This document shows, one piece after another, positions 39,405 to 48,478 of a stretch of DNA of 64,000 nt; the first letter of the stretch is position 1; every line of letters begins with the position of its first letter. A program made the position numbers and the translations under genes. Origin of the DNA: JAWLHK01 sp041690355 [NCBI: bacterium]. Lineage in GTDB: Bacteria > J088 > JAWLBW01. The stretch is from positions 186,001 to 250,000 of the forward strand of contig JAWLHK010000001.1 in the NCBI GenBank assembly GCA_041690355.1, in the 5' to 3' direction. The notes under the pieces are model-generated. The model did not search any database. It had not been told where the DNA came from and worked only from the letters and a program-made list of their open reading frames with translations.

Positions 39405-42053
39405 ATGAATCGATTGCCCGCCGCAGCCCTGCTGTCGGCCTGCCTCTTCGCGGCCTGCAGCGGCACGCCGCCGGAATCTTCGCTTGCGTGCCCCCCCGCC
39501 GAACGCGCCCAGGCCTTCGCGCTGTCGTCGGAAGAGCCCTTCCTTTCGGGAGTGAAGGCGGTGGGCACGAAGGGTGACTACCTGCTGCGCTCCGACAAGG
39601 CGTCGTTCGTCATCTCGGGCATCGACCGCGGAACGACCTATTACCACTACGGCGGGATTCTGGTGGATGCCGCACCGACCGAACGCTGCCGGCAGGTGGC
39701 CGACGATCAGTTCGAAGAAATGGGGCTGCTGTTCGGCAAGCTCGACCTCGCGGACTTTTCGGCCTCGACCCTGCGCGCCTTCCGCGGGCAGCAAGTGGAA
39801 ATCGTGAACGATGGCAGCGACGGCAAGGCGGCCCATGTGCGCGTGCGCGGCGTCGACGACCACTACTGGCTCGTCGAGTACGAGCTCATCCGCCAGAAGT
39901 TCCACGAAGGGGGCGTCAAGCCGCTCTCGCAGCCCTACGGCGTCGAGGTCATCGTCGACTACCGCTTGCCGCCCGGAGCATCAACCCTGCAGATCGACTT
40001 CTCGGTGCGCAACCTCGGCGACGAGACGCACCGCTTCATGGTCGGGCCCGAGATGATCTTCGGCGACCGGCTGCGCGTCGCCCGCTACGGGAACCTCTCG
40101 GTCGCCTTCGGCGGCTTCTCGCTGCTGGGCGCCATTCCCTTTCTCACGGCCGGCTCGCCCCACGGCTCCTATGCCATGGGAATGCAGGATGCGCGCATGA
40201 GCCAGACGAACGTCTCCGGCGTCGACGCCGTGCTCGATCTCGATCAGGCCCTCACCGATCCGCTTACGGTGGCGCCGGGCGAGACGAGCACGATGACACT
40301 TTTCTTCGCGGCCGGACCCACCGACGATCACAGCGCCGCGAAACAGCTGCAGCCGTATCTTGCGGAACCGCTCCCCAAGTGGACCTGGACGATGGAACCC
40401 TTCGGCGGACGCACGGTCGACACGGCGGGCAATCCCGTCTCCGGCGCGACCGTCGAGGTGCAGATGCAGAACCCCGAGGGGGCGTGGCACACACTCGAGC
40501 GCTATTTCAGCGATGCCGAGGGCCGGTTCGGCGACTCGCTCTCGGTCTTCGAAGGGAGCGGCACCCCCTACCGCGTCGTGGCCCATACGCCCGGGCGCCA
40601 GCCCACCGAGCCGCTCGCGTTCGACGCGCCGCCGGCCGAACCGCTGCAGATCGAGCTGAAAGCCGAGGGGCGCATCGACTACCGCATCGTCGACGGAACC
40701 GGCGCGCCGCTCCCCGCCCGCATCTCCCTGTTCCGCGCCGGCGAGCAGGTGAAGTACTTCTTCGTGCGCGGCGAGGGGAGCGAACCGGTGCCCCCCGGCG
40801 CCTACGAGGTCTCGGTCACGCACGGCTGGGAGTACGGAACCCATCAGGGGACGCTGACGGTGCCCGAAGACGGCGCCTACGAACTGAAGGCGACCCTGCA
40901 CCACCTGGTGGATACGAGCGGCTACCTTTCGGCAGACACACACACGCACCAGGAGCCGAGCGCCGACTCGACCGTGCTCCTTCACGAGCGCATCCTCTCG
41001 GCCGCCGGCGAAGGTCTCGAGGTGCCCGTCGCGACCGACCACGAGATCATCCACGGGCTCGAGGCCGCCGTGGCGGCCAGCGGACTCCAGTCGTGGGTCA
41101 ACTCGGTGAGCGGCGAAGAGTTCACGGCGACCGTCCCCGAGCACATGACGATTTTCCCCGTCGTTCCCGACGGCACGCCGCGCGGCAGCCCGCCCGTGTG
41201 GTATCAGCACGGGCTCGACGAGGCCTTCGGCAACGCCTACAGCCGGGGGGCGCAGGTGGCCTTTCTGAACCACCCGCGCGGCGGCTGTAACTGGATGTGC
41301 ATCATCGGCTACGACCGCGTTGCCGGCGCGCCGACCCTCGACGATCCGACCCGGATCGGGCTGGACGCCGATCAGTCGCTCTGGACGTGGAATTTTCACG
41401 GCATCGAGTACATGAACGGACCCAAGAATCCGTTTCTCGACCCCGCGCACCCCGATCGGACCGGCCTCTTCGACGACTGGCTGAGCTTTCTCAACCACGG
41501 CCACCGCATCACCGCCGTGGGGGCCAGCGATGAGCACGGCTTCAGCGAACTGGGCATGCCGCGCATCTACTTCGGCGTGATCGAGGATCGCCCCGAGCTG
41601 TTTCACCCCGATCAGCTGGTCGACGCCGTGCACCGCGGCGACGTGCTCGTGAGCACCGGCGCCTTCGCGCGCATCACCGTGAACGGCAAGACGATGGGCG
41701 ACGTGATCACCGACAAGGACGGCAGCGTCGACGTCGGTATCCGCATCGAAGCGCTCCCCGAAGTCGACGTGGCGCGGTTCCGCATCTATGTGAACTGCGA
41801 CGAGGTGCTCAAAGCCCCCACCGATGCCCCCGGCGACGTCGTCAAGCACGACCAGAGCTACGCCGTCGCGGTGACGGCCGACGCGCACATCGTCGTCGCC
41901 GGTTTCAGCGACGAGCCCCTGCCGCGCGGGCTGCCGCAGTTCAATCCGCGCAACGTACCGCGCTTCACGTCCAACGCGATCTATGTGGACGCCGACGGAA
42001 ACGGCACCTACGACGCGCCGGGGGGCAAGGCCTGCAACTATACGCTTGACTGA
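39405..42053 (+). CDS. CehA/McbA-type PHP-domain metallohydrolase lipoprotein
   Basis: An 882-residue predicted lipoprotein (lipobox FAAC). The N-terminal two thirds is beta-rich with a carboxypeptidase-regulatory-like segment (GRTVDTAGNPVSGATVEVQM). The PHP domain starts at about residue 505: LSADTHTHQEPSADS (HxH), VPVATDHEIIHGLEA, FLNHPRGG, FHGIEYMNGPKNP and VGASDEHGF supply metal ligands. CehA (carbaryl hydrolase) and McbA belong to this group, so ester or phosphoester hydrolysis at the cell surface or periplasm is likely; the substrate is not predictable. The start at 39405 follows GGAG; the upstream frame lacks a signal peptide. Confidence 0.82.
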   Translation: MNRLPAAALLSACLFAACSGTPPESSLACPPAERAQAFALSSEEPFLSGVKAVGTKGDYLLRSDKASFVISGIDRGTTYYHYGGILVDAAPTERCRQVADDQFEEMGLLFGKLDLADFSASTLRAFRGQQVEIVNDGSDGKAAHVRVRGVDDHYWLVEYELIRQKFHEGGVKPLSQPYGVEVIVDYRLPPGASTLQIDFSVRNLGDETHRFMVGPEMIFGDRLRVARYGNLSVAFGGFSLLGAIPFLTAGSPHGSYAMGMQDARMSQTNVSGVDAVLDLDQALTDPLTVAPGETSTMTLFFAAGPTDDHSAAKQLQPYLAEPLPKWTWTMEPFGGRTVDTAGNPVSGATVEVQMQNPEGAWHTLERYFSDAEGRFGDSLSVFEGSGTPYRVVAHTPGRQPTEPLAFDAPPAEPLQIELKAEGRIDYRIVDGTGAPLPARISLFRAGEQVKYFFVRGEGSEPVPPGAYEVSVTHGWEYGTHQGTLTVPEDGAYELKATLHHLVDTSGYLSADTHTHQEPSADSTVLLHERILSAAGEGLEVPVATDHEIIHGLEAAVAASGLQSWVNSVSGEEFTATVPEHMTIFPVVPDGTPRGSPPVWYQHGLDEAFGNAYSRGAQVAFLNHPRGGCNWMCIIGYDRVAGAPTLDDPTRIGLDADQSLWTWNFHGIEYMNGPKNPFLDPAHPDRTGLFDDWLSFLNHGHRITAVGASDEHGFSELGMPRIYFGVIEDRPELFHPDQLVDAVHRGDVLVSTGAFARITVNGKTMGDVITDKDGSVDVGIRIEALPEVDVARFRIYVNCDEVLKAPTDAPGDVVKHDQSYAVAVTADAHIVVAGFSDEPLPRGLPQFNPRNVPRFTSNAIYVDADGNGTYDAPGGKACNYTLD

Positions 42054-42080
42054 CGAAGACAGCGGTCAGTGAAGGCCGCG

Positions 42081-42557
42081 TCAGTCCTTGTTCCGAATGA
42101 CCCGCAGGGCGGGACGGCCCGCCGGCCGCGGCGGCTCGGGCGGCTCGGATGGTTCCGGCGGTTCCGAAGCGGCGGCTTCGGGCACGCCTTGCGGAGCCCG
42201 CCGTTCGTCGACCGGCGGGTTCTCGAGCGAAGCCGGCAGGTCGCTCTCTTCGTCGAGGACGAAGGGAAACGCCTGCCCCGTCTCTTCGGCATAGATGGCG
42301 GCAATGGCGCCGAGCGGAACGCGAAGACGCCACGGGACCCCGCCGAAGCGCGCATCACATTCGATGCCGTCGCCGCCGATGCTCAGGTGGCGCACGGCGC
42401 GGGGGCTCACGTTCAGCACGATGCGCCCGTCTTTCACGTGCGAGGCCGGAACCTCGACGCCGGGGCGCGTCGCTTCGACCAGGACGAGCGGCGTCCAGCC
42501 GTTGTCGACGATCCACTCGTGAAAAGCGCGCAACAGGTAGGGTTTCAGGGGAAGCAT
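42081..42557 (-). CDS. sspB: ClpXP protease specificity-enhancing factor SspB
   Basis: A 158-residue SspB adaptor. The ssrA-tag binding domain is very clear: MLPLKPYLLRAFHEWIVDNG, PLVLVEATRPGVEVPASHVK, DGRIVLNVSPRAV and ARFGGVPWRLRVPLGAIAAI. A Pro/Glu-rich linker leads to the ClpX-binding tail RPALRVIRNKD. It delivers ssrA-tagged and other substrates to ClpXP. In many gamma/betaproteobacteria sspB follows sspA and cytochrome genes; here it does not, being convergent to the PHP lipoprotein. The ATG at 42557 has GAGG five bases upstream; a GTG two codons earlier is an alternative. Confidence 0.95.
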   Translation of the reverse strand: MLPLKPYLLRAFHEWIVDNGWTPLVLVEATRPGVEVPASHVKDGRIVLNVSPRAVRHLSIGGDGIECDARFGGVPWRLRVPLGAIAAIYAEETGQAFPFVLDEESDLPASLENPPVDERRAPQGVPEAAASEPPEPSEPPEPPRPAGRPALRVIRNKD

Positions 42558-42591
42558 GATCACCTCAGGGTACTTTCTGCCCCTCCGGTTT

Positions 42592-43332
42592 TCAACCCGC
42601 GAGTCCCCGCGTCAGCATGTGCAGCAGGGCCGGCTCGATTTCCGTGTCGACCAGCGGCACGGGAGATTTCTCGAACTGCCGCGCCAGCGCGAACTGGTGC
42701 ACGGTTTCGACCAGCACGCCGGCCACCGTCAGCGGACTCCCCGCGCGGCAGAGGGCTCCACGATCCATCAGGCGTTCGAGCCAGCGGGCGAAATCGTCGA
42801 GAAAACGCCGGCGGATGTGCGCGAACCAGAGCTGCTCCAGCTCGGGCCACTCCTTGGCGATGCGCTCGATGAGCCGCAGAGCGACGGCATGACCGTGCAG
42901 CGCCCGATACAGTTCGGCCAGCAGAGCGTGAAGCGCCTCCACGGCGTTCGCGCCGTCGACCGGGAGTTGCAGCCGCGCGCGCAGCTGACGCAGCGGCGAG
43001 TCCTTCTCGAGAAAGCGCTTCGCGAGCAGGATAGTCTCGCGTCGGGAAACGAGCGGCGCGGGCACCTGATTCACCGGATCGAGCGCCGGATAAAGCGCCG
43101 CGCGAAAGGCCATGTGCACCAGCGCATCCTTGCCCTGCACGTACCGGTAGACAGCCGCCTCGGTAATCCCGAATTCGGCGGCCAGATCGGCCAGGCGAAA
43201 TCCGGCGTATCCCCGCTCGGAAAGCAGCTCAGCGGCCCGCACCGAAACGTCGCGCAGGCGCTCGGCGACGGGACGCCGTGTCAAGGCGGCATTCGACACC
43301 GGGGCAGTCGATGCGTCAGCATAGTGAGTCAT
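42592..43332 (-). CDS. TetR family regulator
   Basis: A 246-residue TetR-type protein. The HTH occupies about 28-72 (VRAAELLSERGYAGFRLADL then AAEFGITEAAVYRYVQGKDA). The C-terminal domain is helical and includes LYRALHGHAVALRLIERIAK and WFAHIRRRFLDDFARWLERL, resembling YttP/AefR-like members. A 17-base inverted repeat is centred on its own start codon, strongly suggesting autorepression. It lies 34 bases upstream of sspB on the same strand. On the other side is the 3' remnant of an acylase gene it may once have regulated. Confidence 0.9.
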   Translation of the reverse strand: MTHYADASTAPVSNAALTRRPVAERLRDVSVRAAELLSERGYAGFRLADLAAEFGITEAAVYRYVQGKDALVHMAFRAALYPALDPVNQVPAPLVSRRETILLAKRFLEKDSPLRQLRARLQLPVDGANAVEALHALLAELYRALHGHAVALRLIERIAKEWPELEQLWFAHIRRRFLDDFARWLERLMDRGALCRAGSPLTVAGVLVETVHQFALARQFEKSPVPLVDTEIEPALLHMLTRGLAG

Positions 43333-43340
43333 TGACTAAC
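43324..43340. promoter_or_regulatory. Operator centred on the TetR start codon
   Basis: GTGAGTCATTGACTAAC has AGTCA/TGACT arms around a single base, with 14 of 16 positions paired. On the minus strand it is preceded by TATGTT five bases before the ATG. The arms share AGTCA/TGACT with the operator at 3088-3105. Confidence 0.55.
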
Positions 43341-43649
43341 ATATTCGCAGGCCGTCTGGGAGCGCGCAACCCGCACCGTTCGCAGAAGATCAGTTCAACG
43401 GGTGGAAGGACGGCAAGCTGGTCGACCGGTACGTCTTCGACAACGCTCCCTCGAACCGCTGTTTCTGGCGCATGGAGCCGGACGGCATCCGCGCGAAGTT
43501 CATGGTCCCCTGGGGGCAGAGCGAAGATCCCGAAGATCCCCACTACCTCGATCGGGTGGATGACTACATCGCGCACACCTTCCGCGACTTCCCCTGCACC
43601 GAGGCGGAGATCGAGGCCGGGCGCGTCGAGGAGCGCATTCTGCGGTGAT
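43340..43649 (+). pseudogene. C-terminal remnant of a penicillin acylase-family gene
   Basis: An open stretch of about 103 codons without any ATG, GTG or TTG near its 5' end (the preceding in-frame codon is TAA at 43337). Its translation is clearly protein-like: EDQFNGWKDGKLVDRYVFDN, MEPDGIRAKFMVPWGQSEDP, EDPHYLDRVDDYIAHTFRDF, PCTEAEIEAGRVEERILR. The GQSxDPxxPHYxD run followed by a CTEAEIEAG ending matches the C-terminus of Ntn-hydrolase penicillin/AHL acylases. The N-terminal approximately 600 residues are missing. I read it as a truncated gene cut off where the TetR gene now begins. Confidence 0.6.
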
Positions 43650-43774
43650 CCGGCCGCGACGGTGGATGCCGCCCGGACAAGCGGGTATCCTGAAGGTTCT
43701 TTTCTCTGCCTTCGCCATGATTCCCGTGTCCCCACCGCCGGTTATCTCCACTTCTGCCCACACCGAGCGTCTCC

Positions 43775-45466
43775 GTGTCCGGTGACGCACATCTGCGCGG
43801 CGAGCTGCAGCGCCTGTTCGGCTTCTCGGCTTTCCGCCCGTCGCAGGAGGCGATCGTGCGGGCGGCCCTCGATCGACGCGATGTGCTCGGCGTGCTCCCG
43901 ACGGGGGCCGGCAAGAGCCTCACCTTTCAGCTCCCCGCCCTGCTCGAGCAGGGGTTGACCCTCGTCATCTCGCCGCTCATCGCGCTGATGGAAGACCAGG
44001 TGCACCAGCTGCGCGCCCGCGGCATCGAGGCGGCCGCCGCCATCACGACGCGCACCGGGCAGGACGACCAGGCGGATATCCTCTCGCGGGCACGTAGCGG
44101 CGACCTGCGCATGCTCTACGTCGCGCCCGAACGGCTCGCCTCACGCCGGTTCCAGACGGCGCTCGACGACATTCCCGTGCGTTTTCTCGTCGTCGACGAA
44201 GCCCACTGTGTGAGCGAGTGGGGGCACAACTTCCGCCCCGACTACCGCCAGATCCGCCAGTTCCGCAACCGGATTCCCGACGCCACGGTCATCGCCCTCA
44301 CGGCCACCGCGACGCCGACCGTCCGCCGCGATATTCTGGGGAACCTGGGGCTCGGCAACGCGGTCGAGGTCATCGGCGACTTCGACCGCCCCAACCTGCG
44401 CTGGCAGGTGGCCGAGGCCTCGGGGCGCAAGAAGCTCGACGCCATCACGGCCCTCCTGCGGCGCGAGCCCGCCGCCGCGGCCATCGTCTACGCGCCCAGC
44501 CGCAAGCTGACCGAGCAGATCGCCGACGTGCTGCGCGTCTCCGGACATGCGGCCGGCTTTTACCACGCGGGGCTGCCCGGCGACGTGCGCGAGCGGCGCC
44601 AGCAGGGCTTTCGCGACGGCACCATCAAGGTCATGGCCGCCACCATCGCCTTCGGCATGGGGGTGCACAAAGACGACGTGCGCCAGGTGATCCACTACTC
44701 GATGCCGCGATCGCTCGAAGCCTACTATCAGGAAGCCGGCCGGGCCGGGCGCGACGGCCAGCCCGCCGCCTGCACGCTGCTCTACTCCCGCTCCGATCTG
44801 CGCTACAACCACCAGCGCATCGAAGATCAATACCCCGACCGCGATACGCTGCGCGCCGTGCAGGTGGCGGCCGTCCGCGGCGAGCTGCGCGATCTCGCCC
44901 AGGGCGACGCCGACACGGGCGCCCACGCGCTCGCCCTGTCTGCGCTGCTCGAAAGCGGCTACCTCACGGGAAATCCGGTCGACGGCTTCGGCGCCGGCAC
45001 GGGGGGCGACGGCGGCGCGCGGGCGCTCGACTGGCTCACCCGCCATCGGCGGGCCGAGCTCGACCGTCTATACCGCGTGCGCGACTATGCGGAAACATCG
45101 GGGTGCCGCAGCACGGTACTGCTCGGCTACTTCGGTCAACAGCTCGACGAGTGCGGGCACTGCGATCGCTGCCTCGGGTTGGAATCGGAGGCGGCCGTCG
45201 CCACGAAGCGTCCGGCAAAACGTCCGCTGCCGGCCGAAGAAGGGATCGATCGCGAGCTTGTCGAACGCCTGCGGGCCTGGCGCGTGGCGCTCGCCAAGGA
45301 GTGGGAGGTGCCCGCCTTTCACATCATGAGCGACAAGACGCTGCGCGAGGTCGCCCTGTTCCGCCCGAAGAACCGCGACGAGTTCCTTCTCGTTTCAGGG
45401 CTCGGCGAGAAGAAGTGGGATGCGTTCGGGACGCGGCTGGTCGAATTTCTGGCCGAAGCCGTCTGA
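43775..45466 (+). CDS. recQ: RecQ family ATP-dependent DNA helicase
   Basis: A 563-residue 3'-5' helicase. Motifs: FRPSQEAI (motif 0), GVLPTGAGKSLTFQLPA (I), VVDEAHCVSEWGHNFRPDYR (II plus the RecQ aromatic loop), ALTATATP (III), GFYHAGLP (IV), IAFGMGVHKDDVRQVIHY (V) and QEAGRAGRDG (VI). The RecQ-Ct zinc site is seen as SGCRSTVLLGYFGQ...ECGHCDRC, and a C-terminal HRDC domain (about 490-563) is present. It unwinds DNA in recombination repair. The start is GTG at 43775, which fits the usual distance to motif 0; ATG codons slightly upstream are out of frame. GGTATCCT at 43684 is a possible -10. Confidence 0.94.
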   Translation: MSGDAHLRGELQRLFGFSAFRPSQEAIVRAALDRRDVLGVLPTGAGKSLTFQLPALLEQGLTLVISPLIALMEDQVHQLRARGIEAAAAITTRTGQDDQADILSRARSGDLRMLYVAPERLASRRFQTALDDIPVRFLVVDEAHCVSEWGHNFRPDYRQIRQFRNRIPDATVIALTATATPTVRRDILGNLGLGNAVEVIGDFDRPNLRWQVAEASGRKKLDAITALLRREPAAAAIVYAPSRKLTEQIADVLRVSGHAAGFYHAGLPGDVRERRQQGFRDGTIKVMAATIAFGMGVHKDDVRQVIHYSMPRSLEAYYQEAGRAGRDGQPAACTLLYSRSDLRYNHQRIEDQYPDRDTLRAVQVAAVRGELRDLAQGDADTGAHALALSALLESGYLTGNPVDGFGAGTGGDGGARALDWLTRHRRAELDRLYRVRDYAETSGCRSTVLLGYFGQQLDECGHCDRCLGLESEAAVATKRPAKRPLPAEEGIDRELVERLRAWRVALAKEWEVPAFHIMSDKTLREVALFRPKNRDEFLLVSGLGEKKWDAFGTRLVEFLAEAV

Positions 45467-45472
45467 TTCTGT

Positions 45473-46378
45473 TCAGCGCAGCATGACCGCGAGGTGGCGC
45501 TCCTGCCAGAAGGCCTCTGGGCGCAGAATCACGACCCGCGTGCCCGAGGGGGCCGTCTCGAGGCGGTAGGTATCGAGTCCGCGGGCCGGCACGAGCGATT
45601 CCACTTCGCCCGGAACAACAAGCTCGGTCACGTGCACCGAGGTCGGCATGAAGCGGTCGGCCGGATACGGGTGGTTCAGGACGGGCACCGATCCCCAGCC
45701 GAAGAGAAAGCCCCCCTCCCTGCGAATGACCCCCGCCGTCAGCAGGTCGGCTTCGGTCCCAATCACGTAGAAGGTGCGCTCCATCTCTTCGCGCAGATGG
45801 CGCATGCGGTCTTCGGCGGTACGGATGCGCTCGGTTTTCTCGGCGATCTCGCCCGCCTGCGTCGCGATCGTCACCCCCTGGGCCGAGACGAGATCGTGCA
45901 GGCCGCCGATCTCGGCCTGCAGGGCTTCGATGCGCTCCTGCCGCAGCTTGAGCTCGAGCGAGAGCTCCTTGATGCGCCGGTTGAGCGAGGCAATGCGCAC
46001 GCCCGCCTTATCGTTCCGGGCCACCAGATCCTCGATCTGCCGCTGCTTGTCTTCGAGGGCCTGGCGCAGGTTGTCGATATGCTGATGGGTCGCCTCGGTC
46101 ACCGCATCGAGCGCGCCGCTCTCGCCCGCCTCGATCGGCTTGAGGGTCACAATCTCGGCGTCGACGCGCGCGAGCTCGTCGTAGATTTCGTTGAGGGCCG
46201 CGAAGGTGGCGTCGATGCGCCGGTCGCGGTCGCTCATCTGCTCCTGCAGCGTCTGCCGCTCTTCAGCCAGCTTGCGGTTCCGTGCTTCGAGGTCGGCGAT
46301 CCGGTCGGCATTGCAGCCGGCCGACAGTGCGGCGAGAACGAACGGCATGATGGTCAGTCGGATGGCTGAAAGGCGCAT
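45473..46378 (-). CDS. Coiled-coil lipoprotein of unknown function
   Basis: A 301-residue predicted lipoprotein (lipobox LSAGC after MRLSAIRLTIMPFVLAA). Residues about 25-205 form long heptad coiled-coil helices rich in Glu, Arg, Leu and Ala. The C-terminal 90 residues (MERTFYVIGTEADLLTAGVI then RREGGFLFGWGSVPVLN) form a globular end seen in a poorly characterised family of bacterial coiled-coil lipoproteins. Likely periplasmic, anchored to a membrane. It is convergent with recQ, six bases apart, and divergent from the methyltransferase. Confidence 0.75.
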   Translation of the reverse strand: MRLSAIRLTIMPFVLAALSAGCNADRIADLEARNRKLAEERQTLQEQMSDRDRRIDATFAALNEIYDELARVDAEIVTLKPIEAGESGALDAVTEATHQHIDNLRQALEDKQRQIEDLVARNDKAGVRIASLNRRIKELSLELKLRQERIEALQAEIGGLHDLVSAQGVTIATQAGEIAEKTERIRTAEDRMRHLREEMERTFYVIGTEADLLTAGVIRREGGFLFGWGSVPVLNHPYPADRFMPTSVHVTELVVPGEVESLVPARGLDTYRLETAPSGTRVVILRPEAFWQERHLAVMLR

Positions 46379-46533
46379 GGCGGAACCTCATTGCGGACGG
46401 CGATCAACAGATCCACAGTGTATCCGGTCGGCAGGCCGTGGCGACAGGGGCGCCCCCTCAGCCCGCCGGGCGCCAAGCTCCACGTGCACTCGGTCTGCCG
46501 AAAGCAAACTGGAGATCCCCATGGCGAGCAGGG

Positions 46534-46539
46534 TACGCT
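46534..46539 (+). promoter_or_regulatory. -10 box directly upstream of the methyltransferase gene
   Basis: TACGCT (in GGTACGCT) ends six bases before the ATG at 46546. No Shine-Dalgarno lies between, so a leaderless message is likely. Confidence 0.5.
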
Positions 46540-46545
46540 GATGGA

Positions 46546-47202
46546 ATGCGGATAGGACAGCGTTTTCTGGACGAATGGGATCGCCGGGTGCTCCCGGTGG
46601 TGACGGACTGGTACACGAAATCGGCGGCAAAGTTCCGCAAGGAGCTTCTCGCCGAAGCACACGGACGGGTGCTCGAGATCGGGATCGGAAGCGGCCCGAG
46701 CCTCCCCTTCTACTCCACGCGCGTCACCGAGCTCGTCGGGCTCGAGCCCAACGAAACCGCGCGCCGCAAGCTCGAACGGCGGCTGCAGTCCGATCCGACC
46801 CCGTTTCCGGTGCGCGCCGTCGACGGCTCGGCGCTCGAACTCCCCTTCGAAAGCCGAAGCTTCGATGCCGTCACCTTTCAGCTCGTGCTCTGCACGGTGC
46901 CGGGCCCCGAGAAAGCGCTCGCCGAGGCGCGACGGGTGCTCAAACCCGACGGCCGGCTCCTCTTCGTTGAGCACGTGCGCCATACGCAGCCCCGCTCGGC
47001 CGCCCTGCAGGATCGCATCAGCCCGGCCTGGTCGGTGTTCGCCGGCGGCTGCCGCCTCAATCAGGACACGGAAGCAATCATCCGCCAGACCGGGTTTGCG
47101 GTGGACTGGATCAAGCACGTCGAAAACCGCACCCGGCCCCACTTTCTGAGCCACATGGTCTGGGGCGTCGCCCACCCCGCGCCGCAGGCTCCGGCGCGCT
47201 GA
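46546..47202 (+). CDS. Class I SAM-dependent methyltransferase (UbiE-like)
   Basis: A 218-residue methyltransferase. SAM motif I is HGRVLEIGIGSGPSLPFY (39-56), followed by LVGLEPN (acidic loop), the post-I segment DGSALELPFESRSFDAVTFQ-LVLCTV and LLFVEHVRH. It resembles UbiE/COQ5 or the METTL7-like branch (VLEIGIGSGPSLPFY...GLEPNETARRKLER). Substrate uncertain: a quinone, lipid or thiol. The start at 46546 gives MRIGQRFLDEWDRRVLP; upstream frame is unrelated. Confidence 0.87.
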   Translation: MRIGQRFLDEWDRRVLPVVTDWYTKSAAKFRKELLAEAHGRVLEIGIGSGPSLPFYSTRVTELVGLEPNETARRKLERRLQSDPTPFPVRAVDGSALELPFESRSFDAVTFQLVLCTVPGPEKALAEARRVLKPDGRLLFVEHVRHTQPRSAALQDRISPAWSVFAGGCRLNQDTEAIIRQTGFAVDWIKHVENRTRPHFLSHMVWGVAHPAPQAPAR

Positions 47203-47305
47203 CCCCGCCGGGCCCGACTCCTTCGCACCCCGCGCGGCGGCGCATTGCCGTCGAGCGCGGATTGCGGCCATGGTACGTTCGCAGCAACGCGAAAGGAGTT
47301 CGGAC

Positions 47306-48457
47306 ATGCTGGCAATGACCTATCGCGGCCCCCACCGGGTCCGCATCGATCAGAAACCGATCCCCCGCATCATGCACGGTAACGACGCGATCGTGCGCGT
47401 CACCCGGGCGGCGATCTGCGGCTCCGATCTGCATCTCTTCCACGGGCTGATTCCCGATACCCGGGTCGGTACGACCTTCGGGCACGAATCGACCGGAGTC
47501 GTCGAAGAGGTCGGCCCCACGGTGCAGAACCTCAAGCCGGGCGACCGCGTGGTGATACCGTTCAACATTTCGTGCGGAACCTGTTTTTTCTGTTCACGCC
47601 TGCTGTACGGGAACTGCGAGAACACGAATCCCAATGCGAGCATCGCTTCGGGCGTTTTCGGCTACTCTCATTCCACAGGCGGATACGACGGGGCGCAGGC
47701 CGAGTACGTACGCGTCCCCTTCGCCGACGTGGGGCCGATGAAGATTCCCGACGACATGAGCGACGACGACGTCCTGCTCCTGAGCGACGTCATGCCCACG
47801 GGCTACCAGGCCGCCGAGATGGGCGAGATCAAACCCGGCGAGACCGTCGTCGTCTTCGGGTGCGGCCCCGTAGGCCTCTATGCGCAGAAGTCGGCCTGGC
47901 TGCTCGGCGCAGGGCGCGTCATCGCCGTCGACCATCTGGACTACCGGCTCGAATTCGCGCGGAACTTCACGGGCGCCGAAACGGTGAACTTCAGCGAGGT
48001 CGACGACATCATTGCGTGGCTCATCAAGCAGACCGACGGACGCGGCGCCGACGTGTGCATTGACGCGGTCGGGCTCGAGGCCGACGGCTCGCTGCTGCAG
48101 ACGATTTCGGGCATGAAGCTGAAATTCCAGGCGGGCGCCGCCACGGCCATCCACTGGGCGATCAATTCGGTGCGTAAAGGGGGCAACGTGTCGCTCATCG
48201 GCGTCTACGGCCCGCCGTGGAACCTGGTGCCCATCGGCACGGCCATGAACAAGGGGCTGACGCTGCGGATGAACCAGGCGAACACGCGGCGCTACATGCC
48301 GCACCTGCTCGATCACATCCGCGCCGGCCGGCTCGATTCCACGGGCATCATCACGCACCGCATTCCGCTCGAAGAGGTAGCCGACGCTTATCATATCTTC
48401 GAAAAGAAACAGGACAACTGCATCAAGACCGTGCTGATTCCGCCGACCGTGCATTGA
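47306..48457 (+). CDS. Zinc-dependent alcohol dehydrogenase (glutathione-independent formaldehyde dehydrogenase-like)
   Basis: A 383-residue medium-chain dehydrogenase. Catalytic zinc ligands appear in AAICGSDLHLFHG and FGHESTGVVEEVG; the structural zinc loop SCGTCFFCSRLLYGNCENTN has four cysteines. The NAD motif is VVVFGCGPVGLYAQKSAWLL. The layout (GYSHSTGGYDGAQAEYVRVP, DVMPTGYQAAEMGEIKPGET) is that of the formaldehyde/alcohol dehydrogenase group. The start at 47306 has AAAGGAG upstream. It begins a three-gene cluster with a hypothetical gene and an SDR. Confidence 0.9.
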   Translation: MLAMTYRGPHRVRIDQKPIPRIMHGNDAIVRVTRAAICGSDLHLFHGLIPDTRVGTTFGHESTGVVEEVGPTVQNLKPGDRVVIPFNISCGTCFFCSRLLYGNCENTNPNASIASGVFGYSHSTGGYDGAQAEYVRVPFADVGPMKIPDDMSDDDVLLLSDVMPTGYQAAEMGEIKPGETVVVFGCGPVGLYAQKSAWLLGAGRVIAVDHLDYRLEFARNFTGAETVNFSEVDDIIAWLIKQTDGRGADVCIDAVGLEADGSLLQTISGMKLKFQAGAATAIHWAINSVRKGGNVSLIGVYGPPWNLVPIGTAMNKGLTLRMNQANTRRYMPHLLDHIRAGRLDSTGIITHRIPLEEVADAYHIFEKKQDNCIKTVLIPPTVH

Positions 48458-48478
48458 ACATCTGGAAAGAGGACGCTC

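Noticed and set aside
39981-41888. 635-codon minus-strand frame inside the PHP lipoprotein gene
   Set aside because: Antisense shadow; the plus strand has clear metal-binding motifs.
42049-42085. ACTGACG...CGTCAGT hairpin between the PHP and sspB genes as terminator
   Set aside because: The loop is 23 bases and there is no T-run.
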